From: Polyodon spathula
Taxonomy: Eukaryota > Chordata > Actinopteri > Acipenseriformes > Polyodontidae
Length of the DNA: 64,000 nucleotides
Assembly: GCF_017654505.1 (NCBI RefSeq)
Contig: NC_054535.1
Span: forward strand, 45,017,664-45,081,663
Direction: 5' to 3'
Shown: positions 1-15,349 of the stretch, one piece after another
Numbering within the stretch: the stretch's first letter is position 1
Layout: every line of letters begins with the position of its first letter
The notes under the pieces: generated by a model
The model's database searches: none
What the model was told of the DNA's origin: nothing
What the model saw: only the letters and a program-made list of their open reading frames with translations
Program-made: the position numbers and the translations under genes

Positions 1-1278
1 AAATATGACATCAAACAAATTTAAACTCTGACCAGGTCCTAAAATGCTTACCCACCTGGTAAAATATAGTGGGGTGTATATGGGTAAAGCATACACCAAC
101 AGCACAGTTCCTGTTAAATTCACACCTTGATTTCAGATCCAGGTTACTCCTCACATTCTTATTTATTCTTACTGTAGCTGTATGTGGTGTAGTTTTCTCA
201 CATTCATGTTGTTATTTTGATGGGCATCATGACAGACCCTCTATGTCCATACTTGGTGTGAGAGTCTTGGGCATTGAGCCGACAATGTAACTAATCTCTC
301 TTGCTAATTACTGATTGTGCCTTTAAGCCTGTGTGTTGTGCCATAGCACAAGTTTTGTAGTGTAATTGAGGCTTGTTTTCTCTGAGTTTGGTTTTGAAGT
401 TGACACTGTTGCTTTTCTTTAATCTCTTTAGGTGTGGGTGTACCATAATTACTAGAGAGCTTTTCGAAAGAAAAAGGTTTTAATTGGTGTTAACATTTCT
501 TTAGTGTTCAATTTGCAGGTGTTTCATAGGGAGGTTAGAATAATTATGAAGTTATGAACTCCTAAAATAGACTATTAAAAATAAGACTGAGACACGTAAC
601 ATTTCCTTCAATCAAGGAAGCCATTTTTAAGTAATGTCCTAGGTGCTGGAATTTGAAATCAGTTTTTTAATACATCAGCAGAATGTCAATGGCCTGCAAC
701 ATTGCAGGAATCCCATCTCTAAATCATAGCACACTATTCTAAATCTAAAACTCTGAATTAGTTTAATCTGTAAATTTGGATATTTACTGTATTCTTCTGA
801 GATGTTTGTGTACAATGAGGCTCAAGCTTTTATTTAATCAAATAAACAGATGAGTACACATTATAACGTACACTTGATGCAAACAGTAGCAGCATATATC
901 CTGATAAAATTCTCACTGTAGTGTTAACTTGTCAAGACTTATAATAACTAGTGAACTAGCCCACTGAACTTCAAATGAATGAACAAAGCATTTGAACATT
1001 AAAAAATAACACAATTAATGTATACATATCAGATCAGACCTGTTCATTTTTTTTAAACGTATACTTTAGTAACTAATTTCAAATTTGTCTTTGGCAGATA
1101 TTTGTTCTAGTATTATAGCCCCAGATAATTGGAATGTTTTACCAGTAATCACTTTATCCATGTTGAAGTCCTGTAACTGTGTAATTTATTTGACCATTTG
1201 AATATTATCTCTGTGTTAGTGTATAGTTACTTGTGTCAGGGCTGGAATATGCAGGGGTGCTAAAGAAAGACAGATGTA

Positions 1279-1630
1279 CAGCTGTGGCCAAACATTTTGC
1301 TTCACCCTGTGGAATTAACCCATTTTGTTTCATAAAGTCGAATTCAACCTGCTGATTAATGTTACATAAACACATGAATTACGTACCCCGTTGTAGTTTT
1401 CCAATAGTTAATGAAAAAACTGACAAATTTCGAAAAACATTTCGAATTCTAACATAAAATACTGTGCTACTATTTGGTTTCCAGTAGACTTTTGCGATAT
1501 CATTTTGTAGCTTCTTTGATTACACGATATTAAATAAAATATCTAAATTTATGTTTTTACCATTATTTAAGTTATTTAATTGTCTCAATCCTATAATTCT
1601 AGCTAATGCAAAACTTTTGGTCATAGCTGT
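1279..1630. mobile_element. Tc1-like non-autonomous element (MITE), about 350 bp
   Basis: The left end CAGCTGTGGCCAAACATTTT is matched by an inverted right end reading GCAAAACTTTTGGTCATAGC, and both sit beside the dinucleotide TA, the Tc1/mariner target duplication. There is no transposase reading frame, so it would have depended on an autonomous relative. The left end is nearly the same as the terminus at 47831, and the homology continues inward for about 200 bases (for example around GAAAAACTGACAAATT). It is therefore an internally deleted member of that Tc1 family. Confidence 0.7.
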
Positions 1631-4600
1631 TATTTTGCAACTGTATCATTGTGCTTTCTGGTACCAAAAAGGCAATCACTGTATGTGTTTGCAGAAGCTC
1701 TCAGTCCCTTTGTCCTTCCAAATGAGTCAGTGTATCAGTCTGCAGCAAATATACATCTAGAATTGATTAAACAGGGAAGTCAAACTTCTCTCTGTAGAAT
1801 GTTCTAATATTGAAGAGAACGCCTTGTAAAGATTCTACTTTAATTACTATTTGTCTGCTTTTCTTGTCCTTTTTTTTGTTTTGTTTTGTTTACCTCCCCT
1901 GTCATTTAACATTACCTACAGTCAGCAGTGCTTTTGATGCTGCTGCTGATTTTTACCTCCTGGGGAATGGGAAGGGAATGTAAATCCAGTAGCCTCCTTT
2001 GCCCTGCTGCTTCTCAAAACTCTCCCTCTGACCCCTTCACGTCTCATTGTCATCTCTGCTAGGGTTCGTTGCCCACAGGCTGACAGCCCCCACACATAAG
2101 CTGCTTGTTTTTTAAAATGTTAGACAGCAACCGTATTCTTACACAACCAGAATGCAAGCAGACGACAGTAATGGTACAGAAGAGCCCTTTTTTATCCCCA
2201 TAACAAATGCACTGTTTAAGACCACTTATTTAACTGAAACTGGATTCAAACCAAGGCCTCCAGACACTCGTAACGACTGGTGAGTTGGTCTGTTGCAGGT
2301 CTAGTCTGTAGTTTCATGTATTTTTCTAGTTTTTTCATATCTGGGAACAAGATGTGTGTCAAGGGAGCTTTGCCTGGTTTGATGTATTATTTAATAAATC
2401 TAAATCTATCGAGGGTAGGCAAAAGCAGCAGTTGGGTATTTACAATAATATGAACTACACATCTTATCTTATTAAGATACAGAATGTACGTAATTTGAGT
2501 GTAGTGAATTTAATTACAGTGCTTAAATCTTAAACGACAGTCTGGCTATAAACATGACATTGACACTTAGGGGTGATGTAAGGATACATGCAGAGTGATT
2601 TATGGGTGCAAAACCCCCATAATGCTGCCGTAAATTGTGTTTAGCAGCCATAAAGTCTGATTTGTAAAGAATGGTGTTCACCTGCCGTTCTGCACCCGCT
2701 ATCAAATTTGCTCTTTGTGATCATTAATCCATTAAAATGATATCAAAATGCATTAAAAATGAAGAATAGAGCATGGAATTTGGTGGGATCTGGATAGTAA
2801 GCGGACGCTGACATTATAATGTTATGTAAGGATTTTGCCTTGCAATTAGGAAATTTCTGACCAACCAAAAACTTTACACTTCTTCTTACAAGGTGCAAAC
2901 CATTGTAGAAGCGAGTAACTAAGAGCTGTATAAAAGCATACACCTGCAGAGGCCTGTCACTGGCATTTGGGTGGCTGCTGTGGTAACTTCCTGATGCAGC
3001 AATACTTGGCTGTTGCTGAGGAGGGGCAGGAACACGTTCAAAGGAGGTGGTCAAGATAAAGAAGACCCCACATATTCAATCCCAGCAATTTGAGCAAAAC
3101 AAGGGTAACAGAAGTGTTAAAAACAAGGGTTTTTGCTAGAAGTGTTAAAAAGCTCAAATCCCATATACTGTACAGCTTTTCAAGCCAAATTTCCATGAGA
3201 CTTTTATTCATTGTTCTGCATGTCATTTTTTAGACAATTAAGGTAACAGAACATCTTGCTAAATTATTTATTTTCTTTTCTAACTGCTGGAAATTAAACC
3301 CACCTGGCTGCCTAGATAAGCTCCCATTACTGATGTAAAACCATCTGTTGTAAACCATGGATTTGAATGCTCAAAGATATCTACTTTTCTCATTCATAAA
3401 ATACTTCATACAAATGCATTTAATGCAATTCAGTGCATCTTTCAAAAGAGAATGCAAGAAGGTAGTTTGTTAGTTTCTGATTTGTAAAGTGGAGAGACTC
3501 TAACTGTGCAGCCTTGCTTCAGTTGAGTAGATTTTGTTCTGAAAGCAAGTGGTCATGTACTAGACAGGAAGAATCATCAGCTTTAGGATGCTGAGCTCTG
3601 CAATGTTGTGAAGCAGGGGACTGGTGGTGCATTAGCCATTTGTTACTTCATTGAGGTGATTAAGGATAAATTGGGGACATTCTAAAATGGAAATAGTTGG
3701 CTACAGTGCATTCACTATTATGCAATTTCAAGTAGCCAAACACGCAAATGGACAGCTCAAGACACAGCCTATTTGGCTTATGTAGATAATCTGCTATGCA
3801 CAGACTGTAATATTCCATGTAGGTTTTTTTTTTCATTTTGAGCTGCAGTTGTGAAATGTACAGGTGTACCAAAAGTATCTACAGTTAATACTAGTTGACT
3901 TGGAGGTACTCCACTGCACCAAAGTGAGTTATACCCTTTTACTTGCCAAAGTCACACAAACTCAACCAATACAAAAGGTGCTAAACTCACCACTTCCTCT
4001 ATTTATTAAGATATATACATTGTACTAATATAAGGCAATGACTGAAGTGACTGATATAGTTTAGTTTAAATGTTTTGTATTAGAAAACTGAAGTCTATGT
4101 GCACATTTAAAGCTGCTACCTCTGATATACTCCAAAAAGTAGTGTCCTTTTTTTCCAGACTACACTAATGATTCACTGCTGTTCAAGGCTTGAACAATTA
4201 TTTTTCCCCATTTAAAATCAACATGAACAAGGCAAGCCCCTCTTTCAGTTCTGTTTTCCTTCCTGAGTAAAAGCAGAGTTTTAATATTCATGTATAACCT
4301 TGTGCCATTGTGGTAGCAGGAGCATGACTAAATGATTCAGAGTGGAGTACTGTGTCCTTAGTTTAAACTACCTCTGCAGAATGCAAATAGCACAGACTGC
4401 CTATGAAATCTGATTTTGTCTATTCTATTGATAAATGCAGTAAACAGACCCTAGTGAGAAATCATAGCGTATTGTTAAATTGAATATGTCAGGGCTACGC
4501 AGCATTAAGAGGCATTTCAGAATCTTAGTTAGAATCTAAGACTCTCTCCAGGGTGATAGTGCCCTTCAGGGTTTTGCTAACCCTTGTCTTTCACCATATG

Positions 4601-5198
4601 TGTGAGCAGATATGAAACAATGGATTTAATTATAATGGTTGCCATTTTTTATAGCTCCCTGGATGGAGAGCAGGACTAAAGTCATGCAATCCAAAATCAT
4701 TACAATGACCCACCCCTAATTTCAGAAATGACAGTGATAAGTCAAACCCAAATGCACGGTTAGAAGACAAGCAAGGGACACAAAATTACATTAGTAAGAA
4801 CGGTTTGGGTGTCAGCTTGCCTGCTACTTTCATGCTTTTCTTTACAACCTCCAATAATTGCTTGACACTAATGACAATGTATTGTCCATCATAACTTTGT
4901 TGCCGCCAGATAGGAGAAGACAGGATGGAGACACTTTTGCATTTGCTAGGCAGCTGTCAAAGATAAAGGGACATTATTCGTACTGTAGCAGAGAAGCACA
5001 TATTGAACAAGATGCAAGGCTCTGATGCACTGGGTCGACATGCAGAAGGATAGTTCAGTATGTAGAGACACCTTCAGTGCTCCAGGGCAAGCTTTGTTTC
5101 TTTTGCATTGTCTTTGTGTTTCACAGCAGGTTGTAATGTGGAGGAAAAAGCTTTGGTTATTAAACCAGACTTTAGCATTCCATGATAAGATATATACG

Positions 5199-6055
5199 CG
5201 TGGCTAAGTGGCTGCTGATAGTGAACAGGTGTACAGCAGGTGGGTGCTGATAGTAGGTGTATAGCAGGTGTGGTGCTGGTGCAATAATCCAAAGAAACCA
5301 ACAGACAACAAAGTACAGGTGAAATGGTTTGTTTAATATCTGTATAATCCAAGGGTCTGATGACCAGATAGTAAATAATAACAAGCTTGCAAAACACCAC
5401 GTGTATTGCACAGTATTGAAAAAGGGTTAGTCCCGTAGATAATACACACAGTACTTAAACACACACAATTAGACACACACACCATCACCAGTCCAAAGTG
5501 AGTGCTCTCAGTGCTTGTGCTGCAGTACAATATAATACATGCTTTATTTGTGAACGACAGTGATAACAATGTTAATCGTGACTCTGAAGTGCAGTGTTGA
5601 TCCGGTTTGTGCTGCCCTTGGCAACAGCTCCGGATTTGTGTTTAGTCGTCTAGTGCTATAATCAGAAAACACAGACAGTTACTAAACAGACACAGACAAA
5701 CAAACAAAAAAAACCACAAAAATTTCCAATACGTTTTCTCTGAGTCTCTCGTGGTCCTTCCAGTTTCTAACCCAAAACCAAGCAAAGGAAAAGATTACTG
5801 ATTTTCTGGCCCCCTTTATGCTATCACACATGACCCCTTGGTAAACGATTGCAGCTGCTTTTACTGCTTGCAGCTGCTACCTCGTTTTCCTTCCGGGTCA
5901 ATACGTTCCTGCAAGTCTCGCTTACATCCAAGATGACCAATTTCCCGACCTCAGAAACGAACTGTCAGGCCAGCCTGTCCAGGGACTTCTCCTTTTAGCA
6001 CCCTCACAGGTCGAGAGGGAGATTTACAACCAGAACTCATTGTATTTATGTCACA
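5199..6055 (-). mobile_element. Solo LTR, minus orientation
   Basis: Read on the minus strand it starts TGTGACATAAATACAATGAG and ends near CAGCAGCCACTTAGCCACG. It carries a TATA-like GCATAAAG and an AATAAA in the right order for an LTR. Flanking pentamers ATACG (5194-5198) and ATACT (6056-6060) look like a slightly decayed 5-bp target duplication. It is clearly homologous, in opposite orientation, to the solo LTR at 14569-15258. It is longer because of internal duplication of a GGTGTACAGCAGGTG-type segment near 5226-5280. No internal gag or pol lies beside it. Confidence 0.7.
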
Positions 6056-6575
6056 ATACTGTATTAGGAAGAATATGCAGGCCTAAATAAAATGAGGGGG
6101 GGGGGTGTAAGACATCTTTTTTTTTTATATACAAATTGTGTTGTCAGTGGCATGTTGGACAATTGCCTGTCAATGTCTCTTACTTTGTGTTTCCCTTGCT
6201 CAACACAAGGATAGAAACATTTACATGATGTACTGGTTGGGGGCTTCTGCTTAAATCAATCCTTGTTTCAAAGGTCTACAAATATAGGTAGTATTTATTT
6301 TTTTTTTTTATTTATTTTGGAACAGTTTTTGGAACCAAGTATCTTTGGAAAGAGGATTTCAAAGTGGTTACATAGAAACCTGGGCTATAGAGGTAGAAGT
6401 TGTTGCTGCTATAGATATTATAAATAGACCAATAAATGTTTATTTGAAGTTGTAGACTAGAAATGCTTTAAATATGAAGGACAGAAACTTCAGTTCCATG
6501 TAATGGAGAGCAATTAATCTGTTTATAATAAAATTTTAATTATTAAAATTTAATTATATATTAAATTACTAATGG

Positions 6576-6576
<1 letters not shown>

Positions 6577-6634
<58 letters not shown>

Positions 6635-6655
6635 TATATATATATATATATATAT
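6577..6655. repeat. (TA)n microsatellite
   Basis: About 79 bases of alternating T and A, with one G interruption at 6633. It lies on the 5' side of the Penelope-like element that follows. Confidence 0.95.
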
Positions 6656-7029
6656 TGACTAAGGAATCAGAATCAAAATCAACAAATACATACTGTAAGG
6701 GATTGGTCGATTAAAAAATGAAAAAGACAATGTAAACTAACTGGTTGGTAAACAAAGTAATTAATGCGAAGTGCTTGGGATTAAAAACTAAAGGTGGGGT
6801 AATGAATACACTGGTAAATGATAATGGCATGTTAAATAAGGGAGATTAAAAGTAGTTAAATCTGATTTAAAATACTTGTTGTTCAGAGACCATTCATGGG
6901 GACATTAGGACCCTGTCGTGGTTACAGGAGTCGGGACCAAGTCCAGGTTTATTTAATTGACTAATTAGCAGATTAATTAATAATGTTTAAAAGGGTAAGA
7001 GTGTCAGGTGCACACAAGAATCTCAAAGT

Positions 7030-7529
7030 TAAAACAAACAAAGAGAAGATGACTAAGGGTCATGAAACATTAACAGCCTCACAGAAAGCATTACTATGCA
7101 AGGGGCTCAATTTATTTTTATTTTTTTAACTTATAAGGTAAGTTAATAACAGAATTAAAAGAATGGGAAAGATGAAGGAGGCTAGCGGAATACTTTTATG
7201 ATGACAGACACACAGAATCAGAATATGATAGATGGAATACAAATTAAAAGAAAGCACCACTGCACTTAGGGAAGAAATAAATGGTTAGACATATTGAAGT
7301 GGTTAGAAATGTAATAGTAACAGTCCTAAGAAGTAAATGTAAACTGAATTTAACTGCGAAAAAGAAGCACTAAAGGAATTAATAGAGGATGATAGTATCA
7401 TTATAAGACCAGCAGATAAAGGTTCTGGGGTGGTAGTAATGAACAAATATGATTATATAAAAGCAGTAGGGACTGAACTGCAAAATATAAATACATATGA
7501 AGAAGTAAAAATTAATAACAGTAACATTA
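7030..7529 (+). pseudogene. PLE reverse transcriptase, amino-terminal fragment
   Basis: Conceptual translation contains the PLE signature IIIRPADKGSGVVVMNK, equivalent to the widely conserved xIRPADKGGAVVVMD block just before the RT core. It continues as YDYIKAVGTELQNINTYEEV. It stops where the solo LTR begins at 7530, and the homologous reading resumes after 7989. Several frameshifts lie upstream near 7110-7300. Confidence 0.7.
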
Positions 7530-7989
7530 TGTGACATAGATCGAATGATTCTTGGCGTTAGATCTTCCTCCCGACCTGTTAGTGTGTGTGTGTTGTAACT
7601 GCTGTTTTCAACTAGACTGCCTGTAACACGATCCAGAGCTGTAGTGTAAGCCAGTATCAACCCGGACATCACTTTCACCCGTGCATTCATGGAGAATTGT
7701 ATTACACCACTAGTGATTATTCACTCTCACTAAAAACTGTGTTTGTGTTCTGTGTTTAGTGTGGGTGTATGTAAAACCAGACTTTTTGGTTACGGGTCAA
7801 ACCCGGGTATTACAAATACAGAGTGATACACGCCGCTGTATCACGCCAGCATTATTATTTACAGGTGTTCGCCATAAGGCTCTTGACATTGTTAATTAAA
7901 TCCATAAACACTCTTCTACCTGGAAATCGTTGTCTGTCTGTTTTATATCCGCACTGCACTCACCTGTATTCACTTACCACTCTGTCACA
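7530..7989 (+). mobile_element. Solo LTR nested in the PLE
   Basis: The segment begins TGTGACATAG and ends CTCTGTCACA. Its first 60 bases resemble the LTRs at 14569 and 6055 (shared TCTTCCTCCCGACCTG-like block). PLE coding homology stops at its left edge and restarts at its right edge, which defines the insertion. The expected 5-bp duplication is poor (CATTA against TAGTA), so the boundaries rest mainly on the LTR ends and on the interrupted PLE. Confidence 0.6.
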
Positions 7990-8159
7990 TAGTATAATAA
8001 AAGAAGTGAGAATTTTGGCAGATAAAACTATATAAAAATGGGTCTGTATCAAAAGAATAAAAAAATTCCAAGAACAGGTTTGGTTAGAGGTAACCCAAAA
8101 ATGCACAGAGAAAAACGCCCAATGCGAAGAATTGTTAGCACAATTGATAACCCAACATA

Positions 8160-9742
8160 CAGTGGCTCTCAAAAGTATTCAACCCCCTTGGACTTTGTCA
8201 CATTTTACTGTGTTACAACATGGAATCAAAATGTATTTAATGAGGAGTTTTTGCCACTGATCAACACAAAAAAAAGTCCATAATGTCAAAGTGAAAAATA
8301 AAATCTACAAATTGTACTAATTAACTATAAAACAGAAAATAATTGATTGCATAAATATTCACCCCCTTTGCTATGACACACCTAAATAAGCTCTGGTGCA
8401 ACCAGTTGTCTTTAGAAGTCACATAATTAGTTGAATGGAGTCCACCTGTGTGCAATTAAGGTGTTTCACATGATTTCAGATTAAATACACCTGTCTCTGG
8501 GAGGTCCCACAGTTGGTTAGTACATTTCCTAACAAAAACTACATCATGAAGACGAAGGAACATTCAAAGCAAATCCGGAATAAGGTTCTTCAAAAGCACC
8601 AATCAGGGGTAGGATAAAAGAACATTTCCAGAGCATTGAATATCCCCAGGAGTACAGTAAAGTCCCTTATTAAGAAATGGAGAGAATATGGCACAACTGT
8701 GAATCTGTCTAGAACAGGCCATCCTCAAAAACTGAGTATCCGGGGGAGAAGGGAACTAGTCAGGGAGGCCACCAAGAGGCCTATGGTAACTCTAAAGGAG
8801 TTACAGTCTCCTACGGAGCTGGGAGACACTGTGCATACGGCAATAGTAGCCTGGGTGTTTCAAAAAACTGGCCTTTATAGAAAAGTGGCAAAAAGGAAGC
8901 CATTGTTGAAAAAAACTCACGAGCTAGAGTTTGCCAGAAGGCATGTGGGAGACTCTGAGACCAAGTGGAAGAAGATTCTATGGTCTGATAAGACCAAAAT
9001 AGAGCTTTTTGGCCTCAACGCTAAGTGCTATGTTTGGCGCAAGCCTAACACTGCACATCATCCTGAGAACACCATCTCTACCGTGAAGCATGATGGTGGC
9101 AGCATTATGCTATGGGGATGCTTCTCTGTGTCATGGCCTGGAAAGCTTGTGAAGATAGAGGGCAAAATGGATGCAGCAAAGTACAGAGAAATCCTGGAGG
9201 AAATCCTGGAGGAAAACCTGCTGAAGTCTGCAAGAGACCTGGGACTTGGGAGAAGATTCATCTTCCAGCAGGACAATGACCCGAAACATACAGCCAAAGC
9301 CACAAAACAAAAAGGTCAATGTACTGGAGTGGCCCAGTCAAAGCCTGGACCTCAATCCAATTGAGAATATGTGGAAAGAGTTGAAAATTGCTGTTCACCA
9401 AAGGTCCCCATCCAACTTGATGGAGCTTGAGCAATTTTGTAAAGAATGGGCAAAAATTGCAGTGTCCAGATGTGCAAAGCTGGTAAAGACTTCTCCAAAT
9501 AGACTCATGGCTGTAATTGCTGCCAAAGGTGCCTCTACCAAATATGCAATCAATTATTTTCTGTTTTGTATTTGTAATTAATTTAGAACAATTTGTAGAT
9601 TTGATTTTTCGCTTTGACATTATGGACTTTTTTGTGTTGATCAGTGGCAAAAACTCCTAATTTAAATCCATTTTGATTCCATGTTGTAACACAATAAAAT
9701 GTGGAAAACTCCAAGGGAGGTGAATACTTTGGAGAGCCGCTG
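8160..9742 (+). mobile_element. Complete Tc1-like transposon, about 1.58 kb
   Basis: The element runs between TA dinucleotides from CAGTGGCTCTCAAAAGTATT to the inverted copy ATACTTTGGAGAGCCGCTG. The terminal inverted repeats are about 200 bp and still clearly complementary. It encodes a Tc1-family transposase on the same strand. It is inserted in the PLE between the residues ...STIDNPTY and VIAEIVEW..., so it is younger than the PLE. Confidence 0.92.
8547..9581 (+). pseudogene. Tc1-family (DD34E) transposase, inactivated
   Basis: From the ATG at 8547 the product starts MKTKEHSKQIRNKV and has the paired helix-turn-helix DNA-binding region (ISRALNIPRSTVKSLIKKW). The catalytic domain shows the first aspartate in WSD(K)TKIELF, the second in QQDNDPKHTAK and the glutamate in SLDLNPIENMW. 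Cut-and-paste transposition through TA target sites is the family role. Defects seen are an in-frame stop near 8618, a small change around 8805-8830 (SPTELGD), and a frameshift near 9300 that moves the DLNPIEN part to another frame. It cannot make a full transposase. Confidence 0.9.
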
Positions 9743-10074
9743 TATGTTATTGCAGAAATAGTTGAATGGCAGCTGCAGCCACATGTTGAAAGCTTACCTA
9801 GATTTCTAAAGGGCTGGGTATAAGGATAAAAATATGTTTTGATGAAAATGACTACAAAAACAGAGAAAGGAATTAAAAATACATCTTAAAAAAGATGATA
9901 TAAAGAACAAATTATTGAGAGAGAATTGAGAAGAGCTGACAAACTCAACAGGAATGAACTACTTGATTTATAAGGGGAGAGGGTTAAGAGAGTACCATTA
10001 GTAATTACATATTCTAAATTATTACCCAACATTTCAAAAATAGTTTTGAAGCATTTGCATGTACTTCATAATTC

Positions 10075-12043
<1,969 letters not shown>

Positions 12044-12530
12044 TTTTAGTCCAAATAAAGGGATCATAGATACATTAAGGGACATTGAAACTCGTAAAAG
12101 CACATGTAAAATGAGCAAATATATTGTTAAAGATAAAAGTGAAATCACAAATAAAGAAAATAAATATTCAGTCTTAAAAAAATCTATCATGCAAGAATAG
12201 CAGCCTTGCATATGGTAGATTTTGCATAAAATGTAATAAAATAAAATATGCAGGAGAGACAGGTACATCATTCTATAAAAAAGAATACAGAACCACCTAT
12301 CAAATATAAGAAATAAATAATAAATTAACCAATCGTTCAACACTTTACAGGGAACAGACGCACGATGACCTAAGGTTTGTGGTTTTAGAAATACACTTAT
12401 TAGATAATGTACAGTATAGAAGAATAAAAGAAAATATATTGATAAATAGACTAAATACCATGGTGGCTGAACGTTTAAATAGAAACGAACAGGATATTGT
12501 TACATCATTAGCGATATTGTGAATGACACA
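12044..12530 (+). pseudogene. PLE carboxyl end with GIY-YIG-type endonuclease remnant
   Basis: The translation NKGIIDTLRDIETRKSTCK aligns with the same part of the PLE at the window's right end. Then come CIKCNKIKYAGETGTSFYKK (the GIY-YIG nuclease core region) and HDDLRFVVLE, YRRIKENILINRLNTM, the conserved PLE tail. There are stops at about 12198 and 12308. The segment that should link it to the RT part (a KAPVAFKREANLGDILVHS-like stretch) is missing and replaced by the hAT and GC-rich insertion. The GIY-YIG nuclease normally nicks target DNA for PLE integration. Confidence 0.75.
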
Positions 12531-12882
12531 AAGATATTAGATTTAAAGAGAAATAAACGTGTGCTTACCATGGCATCAAAAGCCTAAATACCTTCAATGT
12601 TTGTTTTCAAACACACTTCTCCTTGACAAAGATATGTTAAACATGATACATTTTAATTTCTAGATACAGTTTACTGGGGGGTGCTATTTAAAGGTGATCC
12701 TTGGTGAAATGGAGCACCTCACAATGAAAAAGATTTGGCCAAAGGTTGTTTTTACCAGCACTGCTGCTAATATACAGTAGCTCTGCTCTATCACTATTTT
12801 GGCAGGGCTCAAATTTAAGGTTGTTGCTTTTTTCTGTATTGTGTTACGTGTCATTTGAGGATTGCATCCCTTCTACATTTAG

Positions 12883-13013
12883 GATACAGGAGTTGAAAGA
12901 GCTGGGGGATCTCTCTCCACACTGGGATAATCTTCGTAAAGACGTGATTAATCACTATGGGCAGATTATCAGCAGCTACCAGGAAACCCTCGCTGAACTC
13001 AGCAAGTTTACAG
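12883..13013 (+). CDS. INPP4B: INPP4B internal exon (first in window)
   Basis: The exon encodes (R)[20 protein letters not shown] and then [20 protein letters not shown]. This is a close match to the region of type II inositol polyphosphate-4-phosphatase that follows the N-terminal C2 domain. The acceptor is TTCTACATTTAG and the donor CAG/GTAAGAG. It starts with the last base of a codon and ends with the first base of the next (a glycine). The protein removes the 4-phosphate of PI(3,4)P2 at membranes, giving PI(3)P and damping AKT signalling. An upstream in-frame extension to a methionine at 12746 is intron sequence, not a start. Confidence 0.93.
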
Positions 13014-13473
13014 GTAAGAGATTTTTTCTGACTAAAATACTGTTTTATTAAAAAGTAAAGACACAGTAGGAGTATATCCTACATGGGATGCAAGGTGACT
13101 TAAATTAGTTTAAATGACTGTCCTTTGTTTGTATATACATTCCCTGCAGTTGGCCCACAAAGAGTGATGCATAAAACGACTTCTTTTTTCTTCCAAATGA
13201 AATTCCTTTCCCTTTAAGATTTAACATCTTCTTAACATATTTTTAGTCTTGAGTTTTTTTTAGCTGCATTTGTAGGCAGTTTAGTCTAGTCTTTAACCAA
13301 CATTACAGCTGGCTGTAAGTAAGAGATAAGGAGGTTAAGTGACTTGGCCGACAGTCTTGTAGGACAGGGAAAAACTAACCTGAAATTGAAACTAATATTT
13401 TCTGGCCCAAGGCCTTGGCTCAGTTTGCCAGGACATACTAGTTCCCTGAAGTATAGAATCTTTTACTTTTGCA

Positions 13474-13496
13474 AAAAAAAAAAAAAAAAAAAAAAA
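13474..13496. repeat. A homopolymer
   Basis: A run of about 23 adenines. A second, shorter run lies at about 13591-13605 and another at 19448-19472. Confidence 0.9.
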
Positions 13497-14568
13497 TCTG
13501 TGTTGCATTTTTATGTCCTATTTGTCTCCTAACTGGTGCCTTGGGGAAAGATGTGTTGACAGGTCTGAATCACATTTGAATGCGTCAACAGAAAAAAAAA
13601 AAAAAAATAGGAGAAAAAAACTTGCTAGTTTGCAGGGAATCTTGCCTTCTCCTTTTAAAGATTAGTTTTTGTAGCTTGCAGCACTGAATGCTTGTACAGA
13701 AACGTGCTGGAAAAATCCTTCTGCTGGTAAAACGAAGCAGCCCAGCGTCCTCAGGAAGTGAGGAGGTTAACCCAACAAAGTAGTGTGTGGTAATGAGAAA
13801 ATAAACAATGTACTGTAGTACCATTCAAAAGTAAACACTTGAAAAATAATTAGACAGGGTCATCTTTCACTCCTTCATTGGATCCAAATTCATCAGATTT
13901 GAAGTCTCTCTTACCCTTCTTGATAAACAGATTAGGATGTTGTTGTTTTGAAGTACCCATTGCTGTATGAATACAGTATTTTGCAGTCAGGCATGCATCT
14001 GCCAAGAAAAAATCTCTGTAAATCCATCACCAAATGTCAACATATATACATTAAAGACCTACAGGACAGATTTCTGCTAGCATCACCACACAGAGCAGTT
14101 GATTAAAATCAGTGAGCCCATACACCTTTAAATGTTATCTTGCAATTTTGGCTGATTTGAGAAGGTAGTAAATACTCAAGTGTTAGTCTATTATGCGTCA
14201 AATAGGATGACTGCCAAGAATATTTGTTCCTTTCTGACATCAAAAACTGTCTTGAAGCTTTATGTAAATCTGTAAATTTAGCAGTGAATCAGTTTACAAA
14301 ACATGCTTCGCTACTGGCAAAAACAAAAAAAAGAAATCGTAAATGTGTGTGGAGGCCCTTAAATCTGTTGAACACCTTTTGAATATGACATTCTCTCTGA
14401 TGGTGTTACTGTTGTTTCCACTTTACTACATATTTACTTGAATAATACAGTACTTTCTTTGGTCAGATGATTTATTTTAGTTAAATCACCTTTCTTCCTT
14501 GAAGATGCTCAAACTGTCTCTCTACTTTCCCCATCTCAACATCATATTACAACATGTTTTTGTCTAAG

Positions 14569-15258
14569 TGTGACAGAAATATAATGAATCTTGGTTGTAA
14601 ATCTCCCTCCCGACCTGCTAAGCAGCGAAAGTAGGGACTTTTGGACAGGTTGGCCTGACAATTCTTTTCCAGGGTTGGAAAGTCGGTCATTCTGGAAGAA
14701 GGCAAGACTCTGTTGCAAGAACTTATTGACCTGGAAGGAAAATTATGTAGCAGCTGCAGATTGTAGAGACATCTGCACTCATTTACCAAGGGGTCTTGCA
14801 TGACTGCATAAAAGGGGCCGGAGAATCACAATCTACTTCTTCGCTTGGTTTTGCTTATAAACTAGAAGGACCGTTTAAACCACCAGATGACTAACACGTA
14901 TCTGGAGCTGTCACCTTGGGCCAGCACAAAGCCGGAACAGCACTTCACTACAGTCACAAATAAATTGTTATCATCCACCACGAGCACTACTGCACGCACC
15001 CGGACTGGTGACCATGGCTAGTATTATTGTGGGGCAGATAACAGGTATTTATTATTTGGGCTGCAATCCCTGTCTTTTCTATCTCCGTGCTTTACACATT
15101 GGTATGTATTGCCAGAGCTTATTGTTTGTTCGTCAGACCAGGATTTACAAAAAGTTAAACATCCTTTTTCCAAACCGGATTACAAATTGCCTGTCTGTGA
15201 TTATTCCTTAACTGCATAACCTGTGCACCTGTTCATAGTCAGCAGCCACTTTGCCACA
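14569..15258 (+). mobile_element. Solo LTR with perfect 5-bp target duplication
   Basis: The 690-bp segment begins TGTGACAGAAATATAATG and ends CACTTTGCCACA. It is bounded by the identical pentamer CTAAG at 14564-14568 and 15259-15263. A TATA-like GCATAAAAGG (near 14807) and an AATAAA (near 14960) fit the U3-R layout. No retrotransposon genes accompany it, so it is most likely left by recombination between two LTRs. The minus-strand copy at 5199-6055 is homologous along most of its length. Confidence 0.88.
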
Positions 15259-15349
15259 CTAAGTAAGAGCTGAGGCATTCTTTTTTTTAGAAAACAGCTT
15301 TCAGTACTACGATGGTGTGAAGGTGTGGTGGGTGTGATGGTGGAACAGA

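Noticed and set aside
7823..8035. Possible small + strand gene inside 7823-8035
   Set aside because: It crosses the right border of the solo LTR into PLE sequence and has no family match.
12746..13051. A complete 101-codon + strand open frame as a separate gene
   Set aside because: It is the INPP4B exon with intron read-through on both sides, bounded by clean AG and GT splice signals.
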